Below, in pieces: positions 9,804-17,048 of a DNA stretch of 64,000 nt. The notes beneath the pieces are model-generated. The model was not told where the DNA came from, searched no databases, and saw only the letters and a list, made by a program, of their open reading frames with translations. The stretch lies in contig JAFQHP010000010.1 of assembly GCA_017397895.1 (NCBI GenBank), forward strand, positions 1 to 64,000, in the 5' to 3' direction. Source of the stretch: Clostridia bacterium (lineage in GTDB: Bacteria; Bacillota; Clostridia; Christensenellales; Aristaeellaceae). The first letter of the stretch is position 1. Every line of letters starts with the position of its first letter. The position numbers were made by a program, and so were the translations under genes.

Positions 9804-9834
9804 AAGGAGATGAGCATTCATCTCCTTTTCATTT
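9804..9834 (+). terminator. Terminator of ald
   Basis: A perfect 10-bp stem, AAGGAGATGA (9804-9813) with TCATCTCCTT (9818-9827), GCAT loop, then a T-rich run. Confidence 0.85.
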
Positions 9835-9929
9835 TGCATAATTTTGCATTGAAAAATTCAAATACACGGCCATATAGCCCCTTTTCTCCCGGAATAATGT
9901 ATTTTTTCTGTATGAAACGGTGCATTTGC

Positions 9930-9958
9930 TTGCACAAACTGGCAAAACCATGTAAGAT
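9930..9958 (+). promoter_or_regulatory. Promoter of the TAXI-TRAP operon
   Basis: TTGCAC (9930-9935), 17 bp, TAAGAT (9953-9958), 36 bp before the start codon. Confidence 0.6.
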
Positions 9959-9994
9959 AAAAGCAACTTAACCTGACAGAAAGGCGGAAACAAA

Positions 9995-10945
9995 ATGAAG
10001 AAATTTATGGTTATCCTGATGGCTGCCATGATACTGATGGGCCTGGTGTCCTCCGCATCCGCTGCCACCTTCCTCACCATCGCCACCGGCGGCACCACCG
10101 GCACTTATTATCCCCTGGGCGGCGATATTGCCAACCTGTTCAACCAGATGATCCCCGACGTGCGCGCCAATGCCGAGGCCACCGGCGGCTCCGCTGCCAA
10201 CCTGCGTAAGATCAACGCCGGCGAAGCGGACCTGGGCACCGTGCAAAACGACGTGAGCTACTTCGCCTACACCGGCACCGACTCCTTCGAAGGCGAACAG
10301 ATCCAGTCCTTCTCCGTCATCTCTTCCCTCTATGCCGAATATGTGCAGATCGTCACCCGCGCTGACAGCGGCATCAACTCCATCTCCGATTTCAAGGGCA
10401 AGCGTATCTCCATCGGTGCCGCCGGCAGCGGTGTGTACACCAACGCCCTCCATGTACTGGAAGCCGCCGGCCTTACGCTGGATGATATCGACGAACAGTA
10501 CCTGTCCTTCTCCGAAAGCACCGACGGCCTGAAGAACAAGCAGATTGACGCCGCTTTCATCACCGCCGGCATTCCCAATGCCGCCATCACCGAGCTTGGC
10601 AGCACTGTGGAAGTGAAGCTGATCTCCCTCACCGATGAAGAAGTGGCAAACCTCATTGCCGCCCATCCCACCTATGCCAACCTGAAGCTGGCTGCCGATA
10701 CCTACGGCCTGGAAGAGGATGTGAACTGCGTGGCCATCACCGCTCTGCTGGTGTGCGCCAACAGCCTGGACGAAGAACTGGTTTACAACATGACCAAGGC
10801 CCTCTTCGAACAGGAAGGCATCCTCACCCACGCCAAGGCCGCCGAAATCACCCTGGATTCCTTTGATGTGGGCGTAGGCGATTTGCCCTGGCATCCCGGC
10901 GCTCAGCGCTACTATCAGGAAGTGGGCGCTCTGGCCGCTGAATAA
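9995..10945 (+). CDS. TAXI-family TRAP transporter solute-binding protein
   Basis: 316-residue secreted binding protein of a TRAP transporter. After a signal peptide with cleavage near ASA-ATF the mature protein opens LTIATGGTTGTYYPLGGDIA, the hallmark of the TAXI family. Other family blocks are ATGGSAANLRKINAGEADLG and the LKNKQIDAAFITAGIPNA region. There is no lipobox cysteine, unusual for a binding protein of a monoderm. It pairs with the fused permease 85 bp downstream. TAXI proteins often bind glutamate or other carboxylates; the substrate here cannot be read from sequence. Confidence 0.93.
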   Translation: MKKFMVILMAAMILMGLVSSASAATFLTIATGGTTGTYYPLGGDIANLFNQMIPDVRANAEATGGSAANLRKINAGEADLGTVQNDVSYFAYTGTDSFEGEQIQSFSVISSLYAEYVQIVTRADSGINSISDFKGKRISIGAAGSGVYTNALHVLEAAGLTLDDIDEQYLSFSESTDGLKNKQIDAAFITAGIPNAAITELGSTVEVKLISLTDEEVANLIAAHPTYANLKLAADTYGLEEDVNCVAITALLVCANSLDEELVYNMTKALFEQEGILTHAKAAEITLDSFDVGVGDLPWHPGAQRYYQEVGALAAE

Positions 10946-10964
10946 GCGAAAAACAAGCATGTTC

Positions 10965-10989
10965 AAGGCGGCGCACTATGCGCCGCCTT
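10965..10989 (+). terminator. Intercistronic hairpin between TRAP binding protein and permease
   Basis: An 11-bp perfect stem, AAGGCGGCGCA (10965-10975) with TGCGCCGCCTT (10979-10989), loop CTA, followed by only a weak T run. More likely a partial terminator or 3'-end stabiliser that keeps the binding protein more abundant than the permease. Confidence 0.65.
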
Positions 10990-11030
10990 CCCTTTATGAA
11001 ACCCCATTCTGATTCCGGGAGGAAACCGTT

Positions 11031-13205
11031 TTGTCTGAGAAAGAAATGAAATTGACCCAGGCAGAAGAACATGAGGCATTTGAAACTTCCCACAGCGAAG
11101 TGCAGGCCATCATGGAAAAATACGACCGCGAAAGCGTCACCCGGCACCTCAAGGGCCCGCTGAAGTGGATTGTATTTGCCCTTTGCATTCTCTTCTCCTG
11201 CGTTCAGCTTTACGCCGCCTTCACCGCCAATATCCCCGCCACTCAGCTGCGTCCTTTGCATCTGGGCTTTGTGATGATGCTGGTATTCCTTATCTTTCCC
11301 GTCACCAAGAAGGCCCGCCGGGACGTGCTGCCCATCTATGACGTGGTATTGTCCCTTGTTGCCATGGGCGTATGCCTTTACTGCGCCCTGCAGCATGTGG
11401 AGCTGGCCAACCGCATCGGCAAAATGCTGCCCATCGATATCTGGGTCGGCGGCTTGCTGATTGTGCTTTTGTTCGAATGCTGCCGCCGTGTGGTGGGCCT
11501 GCCCATCATGTGCGTGGCTGCCGTGTTCCTGCTCTACGCTCACTTTGGCCCCTATATGCCCGGCCTTCTGGCCCACAGGGGCAAGTCTGTCAAGCAGATC
11601 ATCGAACAGCTGGTCTACACCACCGAAGGCATCATGGGCACCCCCCTTGGCGCTTCCTCCACCTTCATTTTCCTGTTTGTGCTCTTTGGTGCGTTCCTGG
11701 AGCGCACCGAAGTGGGTACCTTCTTTATCGACTTTGCCAATGCCATTGCCGGCCATAAGCGCGGCGGCCCCGCCAAGGTGGCTGTGCTGGCCAGTGCGCT
11801 GGAAGGTACGGTGTCCGGCAGCTCCGTGGCCAATACCGTGGGCAGCGGCTCCTTCACCATCCCCATGATGAAGAAGCTGGGCTACCGCAAGGAATTTGCC
11901 GCGGCTGTAGAAGCCACTGCCTCCACCGGCGGCCAGATCATGCCCCCTGTGATGGGTGCTGCCGCCTTCCTGATGGCCGAATCCGTAGGCGTCAGCTACA
12001 CGGAAGTGGTAAAGGCCGCCCTGATCCCCGCCCTTTTGTATTTCGTGGGCATCTACATCATCATCGAATTCGAAGCCCGCAAATATGGTTTGGTTGGCAT
12101 GAATAAGGCGGATATGCCCAAGTTCCTGCCCCTGGTCAAGCGCAGCGGCTATCTGATCCTGCCTCTGCTGGTCATCCTGGCCTTCCTCAGCCTGGGCTAC
12201 ACCCCCATCTTTGCTGCTTTGGTCGGCATCGCCTCCTGCGTGATCTGCGACATCATCCGTCATCTGATCATCGGCATCACCGGCGCTGTGGAAGCCCGCA
12301 AGGCCCGCAAGGAAGCCGCTTCCACCGGCAAGATCATCCTGGACACCGCCGTTTCCACCGGCGTGGACGTGGTGGCTGCTCTGGACAAGGGTGCACGGAA
12401 CGTGCTTTCCGTGGCCGTGGCCTGCGGCATGGCCGGCATCATTGTGGGCATGATCACCCTCACCGGCATCGGCCAGACACTGGGCAACAGCCTGACGGCT
12501 CTGGCCGGCGGCAACCAGTACCTGACGCTCATCTTCACCATGCTGGCCTCCATCATTCTGGGCATGGGCGTTCCCACCACTGCCAACTACCTCATCACCT
12601 CCACCATCATGGCCGGCACGGTGATGAAAGTGGTGGGCTGCGAAATGCTGGCTGCTCATATGTTCGTGTTCTACTTCGGCATCATCGCCGATATCACGCC
12701 CCCTGTGGCCCTGGCCGCCATGGCCGGCAGCGCCATCGCCAAGAGCGATCCTTTCAAAACCGGCCTCAACGCCGTGAAGCTGGCCATTGCCGCCTTCATC
12801 GTGCCTTACCTGTTTGTGTTCAACAACAAAATGCTGCTCATCGGCGCCCAGTGGTACGATGTGCTGCAGATCGGCGTCACTTCCGTCTTCGGCATGATGG
12901 GTATTGCCGCAGCGCTGGAAGGCTATTTCTCCCGTCACGCCCACCTGCTGCAGCGTCTTCTGTTCCTGGCCGGCGGCCTGCTGCTGATCGAACCCAGCCT
13001 CCTTACCGATATCATCGGTATCGTGGTGATCATCATCCCCATCATCTGGCAGGATCTGGAAAACAAAAAGCTGGGCGGCAAGATGGAGCCCTCCTTCGAT
13101 ACCTATAAGGGCATGGGCCTCGGCAAGAAGCTGACCACCATGCTCACCGAATCCTTCGTGATGATCGGCAGGCTCTTCAGCAAAACGGACTCTGCAAAGG
13201 GATAA
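11031..13205 (+). CDS. TRAP transporter fused permease (4TM/12TM, DctQM-like)
   Basis: 724-residue integral membrane protein in which the small (DctQ-like) and large (DctM-like) TRAP subunits are fused, the normal form paired with TAXI binding proteins. Conserved blocks include ASALEGTVSGSSVANTVGSG, ATASTGGQIMPPVMGAAAFL and MGVPTTANYLITS of the DctM core. Start is TTG 11031 behind GGGAGG. It imports a solute using an ion gradient (sodium in characterised relatives). A strong bidirectional terminator follows. Confidence 0.93.
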   Translation: MSEKEMKLTQAEEHEAFETSHSEVQAIMEKYDRESVTRHLKGPLKWIVFALCILFSCVQLYAAFTANIPATQLRPLHLGFVMMLVFLIFPVTKKARRDVLPIYDVVLSLVAMGVCLYCALQHVELANRIGKMLPIDIWVGGLLIVLLFECCRRVVGLPIMCVAAVFLLYAHFGPYMPGLLAHRGKSVKQIIEQLVYTTEGIMGTPLGASSTFIFLFVLFGAFLERTEVGTFFIDFANAIAGHKRGGPAKVAVLASALEGTVSGSSVANTVGSGSFTIPMMKKLGYRKEFAAAVEATASTGGQIMPPVMGAAAFLMAESVGVSYTEVVKAALIPALLYFVGIYIIIEFEARKYGLVGMNKADMPKFLPLVKRSGYLILPLLVILAFLSLGYTPIFAALVGIASCVICDIIRHLIIGITGAVEARKARKEAASTGKIILDTAVSTGVDVVAALDKGARNVLSVAVACGMAGIIVGMITLTGIGQTLGNSLTALAGGNQYLTLIFTMLASIILGMGVPTTANYLITSTIMAGTVMKVVGCEMLAAHMFVFYFGIIADITPPVALAAMAGSAIAKSDPFKTGLNAVKLAIAAFIVPYLFVFNNKMLLIGAQWYDVLQIGVTSVFGMMGIAAALEGYFSRHAHLLQRLLFLAGGLLLIEPSLLTDIIGIVVIIIPIIWQDLENKKLGGKMEPSFDTYKGMGLGKKLTTMLTESFVMIGRLFSKTDSAKG

Positions 13206-13210
13206 CCCCA

Positions 13211-13250
13211 AGCAAAAAAGCGGTACCTGAAAAGGTATCGCTTTTTTGCT
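13211..13250. terminator. Terminator after the TRAP operon
   Basis: AGCAAAAAAGCGGTACC (13211-13227) pairs with GGTATCGCTTTTTTGCT (13234-13250); U-rich on both strands. Confidence 0.9.
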
Positions 13251-13338
13251 GCGTGATAGGATGATAGCAATATCCTTATATAGGTCGGTCAGACGGTTAC
13301 CGATACGGTACACACACTCCGTTTTTTCTAAAAAAGTA

Positions 13339-13364
13339 CCAACCTTTTCAGTTTCGCGTGTCTA
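13339..13364 (+). promoter_or_regulatory. Possible ECF-type autoregulated promoter
   Basis: CCAACCTTTT (13339-13348) followed by CGTGTCTA (13357-13364) resembles the AAC-type -35 and CGTC/GTCTA -10 elements recognised by ECF sigma factors, and no SigA-type hexamers stand out. It lies 34 bp before the sigma factor gene, as expected for autoregulation. Confidence 0.5.
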
Positions 13365-13397
13365 TATGGGTGAAAGCTTTCAATGAGGTGCAAGCAA

Positions 13398-15062
13398 GTG
13401 AACAGACAGGACGTGGAGAAAACCATAACCGAATACCTGCAGCCCATATTCGGCTTTGCTCTGAAGCGGTGTAAAAGCATCCACGATGCAGAGGATTTGT
13501 CGCAGGAGATTACGATAAGAGCGTTCCGTGCGCTCCTGATCAAGGATGACGTTGCAGACATGGGAAAGTTCATCTGGACAGTTGCCCATAACACGCTCAG
13601 CAATTATTATCGTGATACTGCGAAAAGTATGGCGGGTGTTTCTATTGACGCAGTTGCGGAGCTGATTGCAGATCCGCACGCTGAAACGGACACCGACGAC
13701 AATACAGATGCCATCCAACGTCTCCAGACGGAAATCGCATACCTTTCCAGGCTGCAAAGAAGAATCATGATTGCATATTACTTTGAAAATCGCAGGCAGG
13801 CAGATATCGCCCGGGCACTGGGTATTCCTCTGGGCACTGTCAAGTGGCACTTGTTTGAAGCGAAGAAAGAATTGAAACGAGGGATGGATACGATGAGAAA
13901 AGCAAGCGAACTCAAGTTTAACCCGATCAGGTTCCACTCCTGGGGCATCAACGGTTCCGTGGGCAAAAAATCTCCCGATGAAATTTTCCGTTCCACACTG
14001 GTACAGAATATCTGTTATTGTGTGCGGAATACGGCAAAGACCATCAACGAAATCGCCGATGACCTGGGTGTCTCCCCCGTATATGTGGAAACAGAAGTGG
14101 AATTCCTGGAGGAATACGGTTTTTTGCAGGTACAAAAAGAGAAGTACATTGTTAACTTCATCATCAGCGAGCCCAGCGCAGAGCTGCTTACCATGCAGAA
14201 CGATATGTACAAGCGTGCTGCGGCGCTGTTTGCCAACGATCTGTATGATGAGCTGACCGCTTCCGGCATTCTGGATGACCCGGACATCCTGTGCGGCCAG
14301 ACTGACGGGCCCATCTCCCTGACTGAACCTCCCAAGGCGGACCGGAATTTCCTCCTGTGGACGCTGATTCCATACATTGCTGCCTGGTCCGGCAAGACGC
14401 TGATGGATAAGCGCATCTCTTTTGAAGAGGTTGCCACGATCCGTCCGGATGGCGGTCATAATATTTATCACGCATCCGTCGTGCCGGACGGAATGGTGCT
14501 TTCTGATGACTATGTGTATATGAAAAACTGGTGCGGTCCCATGTGGAATGGTAATGGTGAGCGCATCCTTTGGCAGATCGACAGCGAATGGACTGACCGG
14601 GGTGCGCATCAGGGTTTCCAATATTCTGAAGATGCCAGGCGCATCCTGGGCCTCTACAAAAGAGAATTTGAGGATCGTCTTTCAAAGGATGAATATGCAT
14701 GGCTTGCAGAGCGTGGTTACATGAAAACCAACGGTGATTACGACGGACACTTTCTGTCCGCATGGCAGATTGTTGCTCTTGAAAGCAAGGAAATTCAAGA
14801 AAAACTTCTAGCAATCGGCGAACGAATCAAGATAAAGCATCAGGCTGAGTTTGAAGCGCTGAAGGCCCCCTATACTGAAGCTGTGCTGGAATCGGTTCCT
14901 GTGCACCTCAGAAAGGTAAAAGCGTATGAGCTGCAGTTTGTTTTCCACGCTGACGGCTGGTTCCTGCTGCACTGCATCACAGCACTTTTGAAGAACGGCA
15001 AGCTGAAGGAACCCACCGAAGGCCAGAAAAAATCCCTGACCACACTGATTGCCAACGTATAA
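13398..15062 (+). CDS. ECF-type sigma-70 factor with long C-terminal extension
   Basis: About 554 residues. Sigma region 2 lies in the first 75 residues (DAEDLSQEITIRAFRALL, FIWTVAHNTLSNYYRD) and region 4 near 110-160 (LQRRIMIAYYFENRRQADIA, LGIPLGTVKWHLFEAKKELK). Ordinary ECF factors stop here at about 160-180 residues. This protein continues for about 390 more, with a winged-helix-like stretch (TINEIADDLGVSPVYVETEV) and then an unrecognised, mostly soluble domain. I prefer GTG 13398, with GAGGTG 7 nt upstream, over ATG 13383, which lacks a ribosome site. No anti-sigma gene is adjacent. Composition is AT-richer than its neighbours, suggesting transfer. Confidence 0.8.
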   Translation: MNRQDVEKTITEYLQPIFGFALKRCKSIHDAEDLSQEITIRAFRALLIKDDVADMGKFIWTVAHNTLSNYYRDTAKSMAGVSIDAVAELIADPHAETDTDDNTDAIQRLQTEIAYLSRLQRRIMIAYYFENRRQADIARALGIPLGTVKWHLFEAKKELKRGMDTMRKASELKFNPIRFHSWGINGSVGKKSPDEIFRSTLVQNICYCVRNTAKTINEIADDLGVSPVYVETEVEFLEEYGFLQVQKEKYIVNFIISEPSAELLTMQNDMYKRAAALFANDLYDELTASGILDDPDILCGQTDGPISLTEPPKADRNFLLWTLIPYIAAWSGKTLMDKRISFEEVATIRPDGGHNIYHASVVPDGMVLSDDYVYMKNWCGPMWNGNGERILWQIDSEWTDRGAHQGFQYSEDARRILGLYKREFEDRLSKDEYAWLAERGYMKTNGDYDGHFLSAWQIVALESKEIQEKLLAIGERIKIKHQAEFEALKAPYTEAVLESVPVHLRKVKAYELQFVFHADGWFLLHCITALLKNGKLKEPTEGQKKSLTTLIANV

Positions 15063-15067
15063 ACAAA

Positions 15068-15107
15068 ATGAGTATCCGGCGGAAAATGCCGGATACTCAT
15101 TGTTTCA
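15068..15107 (+). terminator. Terminator of the sigma factor gene
   Basis: A perfect 13-bp stem, ATGAGTATCCGGC (15068-15080) with GCCGGATACTCAT (15088-15100), 7-nt loop, then TGTTT. Confidence 0.9.
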
Positions 15108-15137
15108 TTGCGGAATAAATGCATCCCAAAGAACGCT

Positions 15138-15360
15138 CCCGCCAGCGGGAAATTGTTTGTGCTATCAGCCAACCACTTCCGCAAAAAGGGTCAAAGTATG
15201 AACCCACGCACGTTCTTCCCAAGCTGCAGCGGGAAATTGCCTGTTCGACCAGCCAACTACTTCCGCAGTTGGGTCCAGGGTACCACCCTGGCCGCAGTTG
15301 GGTCCAGGGATGAAATCCCTGGTGGGGTGCAGGGGCTACGCCCCGCAGGTGTCCTCAAGC
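15138..15360 (+). repeat. Dispersed multi-hairpin intergenic repeat, copy 1
   Basis: Fills the gap between the sigma factor and ppa genes. It contains a duplicated unit of form GCGGGAAATTG...GCCAAC-ACTTCCGC (15143-15183 and 15226-15267), then short palindromes CCAGGGT-ACC-ACCCTGG (15275-15291), CCAGGGAT-GAA-ATCCCTGG (about 15304-15322) and a GCAGGGGC hairpin. The stretch 15214-15279 recurs in reverse orientation at about 41088-41155 with few differences. No reading frame of its own is credible. Confidence 0.8.
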
Positions 15361-15361
15361 C

Positions 15362-15895
15362 TCAACGGCAGAACTTTTCGATGTAGGCATCCAGGCACTT
15401 CTGGATGACCTGCTTGGCGGCGTCCACGCCCGCCAGTTCGTCCACCACGGTTTCCTTGCCTTCCAGGTTCTTATAGACGGTGAAGAAATGGCTCATCTCG
15501 TCAAAGATATGGGCAGGCAGTTCACTGACGTCATGATAGGTGTTGTAGGTGGGGTCATGGAAGGGAATGGCGATGATCTTTTCGTCCAGCCTGCCCTGGT
15601 CCTTCATGGTGATGACGCCGATGGGATAGCAGCGCACCAGGCTGAGGGGCTGGATCACTTCACTGCAAAGCAGCAGCACGTCAAGGGGGTCGCCGTCATC
15701 CGCATAGGTGCGGGGAATGAGGCCGTAATTGGCGGGGTAATGGGTGGAAGTATAGAGAATACGGTCCAGGATGAGATGGCCCGTTTCCTTGTCCAGTTCG
15801 TACTTCTTTTTGCTGCCCTTCTCAATTTCGATCACGGCGATAAAATCGCTCTTGGTGATCCGGGAAGGGGAAATATCATGCCAGATATTGCTCAT
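15362..15895 (-). CDS. ppa: Inorganic pyrophosphatase (family I)
   Basis: 177-residue soluble pyrophosphatase (PPi + H2O to 2 Pi) that pulls biosynthetic reactions forward. The family I signature DDGDPLDVLLL is at residues 66-76, with upstream EIEKGSKKKYELDKETG and Y-ANYG contacts. Length fits the bacterial family. It reads leftward and its stop abuts the repeat block. Clostridia often carry family II or membrane pyrophosphatases, so a family I enzyme is mildly notable. Confidence 0.96.
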   Translation of the reverse strand: MSNIWHDISPSRITKSDFIAVIEIEKGSKKKYELDKETGHLILDRILYTSTHYPANYGLIPRTYADDGDPLDVLLLCSEVIQPLSLVRCYPIGVITMKDQGRLDEKIIAIPFHDPTYNTYHDVSELPAHIFDEMSHFFTVYKNLEGKETVVDELAGVDAAKQVIQKCLDAYIEKFCR

Positions 15896-15989
15896 GTGCT
15901 TCGCCTCTTTTCTTTAGGTTACGGATGTTATTTTAGCAATCCCGGGCCGTTTTGTAAAGACGAGTGCAAAGAAAATACGCTTCTATATG

Positions 15990-16017
15990 AGAAAACAGGG
16001 GCCGGTGCAGCCCCTGT
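15990..16017 (-). terminator. Terminator downstream of the GH113-like gene
   Basis: On the minus strand ACAGGGGC pairs with GCCCCTGT (16010-16017 with 15995-16002) and is followed by TTTTC. Confidence 0.75.
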
Positions 16018-16036
16018 CCCCCGCGCACAGCGTCAT

Positions 16037-16993
16037 TTATTTTTGCGCTTCCCGCTCTGCCACCTGCCGGCTGAAAGAAAGCAGCACCTGCTCGCTGGGC
16101 TTTTTGTAGGTGCAGTAGCCGCTGTTTTCCAGGGCCGTTTCCGGGGGATAGAGCCGCAGGGCGCTCCAGTCCCACCAGCCGTTGCCCCGCACCCAGGGGT
16201 TTTTCAGCAGGCAATTACAGAAGGCGTCAAACCACAGCCTTTGGGCTTCCTGGGAAAGGGGGCCGCCAAAGCTCCAGTTGTTGGGCACATACTGGCTGCC
16301 GTTGCGGCTTGGGCAGCCGCATTCCATGAACATGAACGGCCGCTGGAATTTTTCCGAAACCGCCTTGATGCGGGCAAAATGGCTGTCCAGCTGGTCGATG
16401 GGGTAATAGCCGGAGGAGGAAATGACGTCCAGCTCATCCCACCAGGTGACATGGTCCTCCTGGAATTTGTCGCAATTGTAGGTGATGGGGCCATGGTAGT
16501 ATTCCCGGGCCTGGCGCACCAGCGCCCGCCATTCATCAGCCCGGTGGTCGGTGCCCACCATCTCGCAGCCCACGCAGAACAGCTCAGCCTGTACTTTTTC
16601 GGCATGCTTGGCCAGCTCTGTGGTAAAGGCGGTGTAGCTTTTGAACCAGTCCGCCCAGGTGGGCTCGGTGGGCACCCAGGTGTCAAAGAAACGGATGTAA
16701 GCCCGCCAATAGCCGTCGCGGCAGTTGACCATGGCCTTGATGATGATCTTCAGGCCCTTTTCCCGGGCATAGGCGCAGACGGTTTCGGCATCCTCCATGC
16801 TCATCACATCGTCGGTTTCAAAATCCACCTGGGTGGAATAGGCATGGTCCTGCCGGGCGGCGATGGGCAAAAGCAGGGTGTCGCAGCCGGAAGAGAGGAT
16901 CATTTCATCCAGGGAGTGCTTCCATTGATCGCTTTTTTTCGTAAAGCCCCGGGGAGAGCCGTGGCCCCAGGTGTAGGCGTTCAAATATTCCAT
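16037..16993 (-). CDS. GH113-like glycoside hydrolase (putative intracellular beta-mannanase-type)
   Basis: 318 residues with a TIM-barrel glycosidase pattern. Likely acid/base Glu144 is in LFCVGCEMVGTD and likely nucleophile Glu224 in FMFMECGCPS; the spacing, together with WRALVRQAREYYHGPITYNC, resembles clan GH-A family GH113. There is no signal peptide, so it would act on imported oligosaccharides. Start ATG 16993 follows AGGAGGAG. It lies 55 bp after ileS with a terminator between, so it probably has its own weak promoter or lives on read-through. Substrate is an inference from family resemblance. Confidence 0.75.
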   Translation of the reverse strand: MEYLNAYTWGHGSPRGFTKKSDQWKHSLDEMILSSGCDTLLLPIAARQDHAYSTQVDFETDDVMSMEDAETVCAYAREKGLKIIIKAMVNCRDGYWRAYIRFFDTWVPTEPTWADWFKSYTAFTTELAKHAEKVQAELFCVGCEMVGTDHRADEWRALVRQAREYYHGPITYNCDKFQEDHVTWWDELDVISSSGYYPIDQLDSHFARIKAVSEKFQRPFMFMECGCPSRNGSQYVPNNWSFGGPLSQEAQRLWFDAFCNCLLKNPWVRGNGWWDWSALRLYPPETALENSGYCTYKKPSEQVLLSFSRQVAEREAQK

Positions 16994-17007
16994 AATGCTC
17001 CTCCTGT

Positions 17008-17040
17008 AAAAAAGGCGTCTCCCAAAGAGGAAGACGCCCT
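17008..17040 (-). terminator. Terminator of ileS
   Basis: On the minus strand GGCGTCTTCC-TCTTT-GGGAGACGCC followed by TTTTTT. Confidence 0.85.
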
Positions 17041-17048
17041 TATGTGGA

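Noticed and set aside
10848..13313. An 821-codon open frame on the minus strand opposite the TRAP permease
   Set aside because: His/Gly/Gln-rich composition without any domain; it mirrors the permease gene in GC-rich DNA and has no ribosome site.
13383..13397. ATG 13383 as start of the sigma factor
   Set aside because: No Shine-Dalgarno sequence; GTG 13398 has GAGGTG at good spacing and gives a normal sigma N-terminus.
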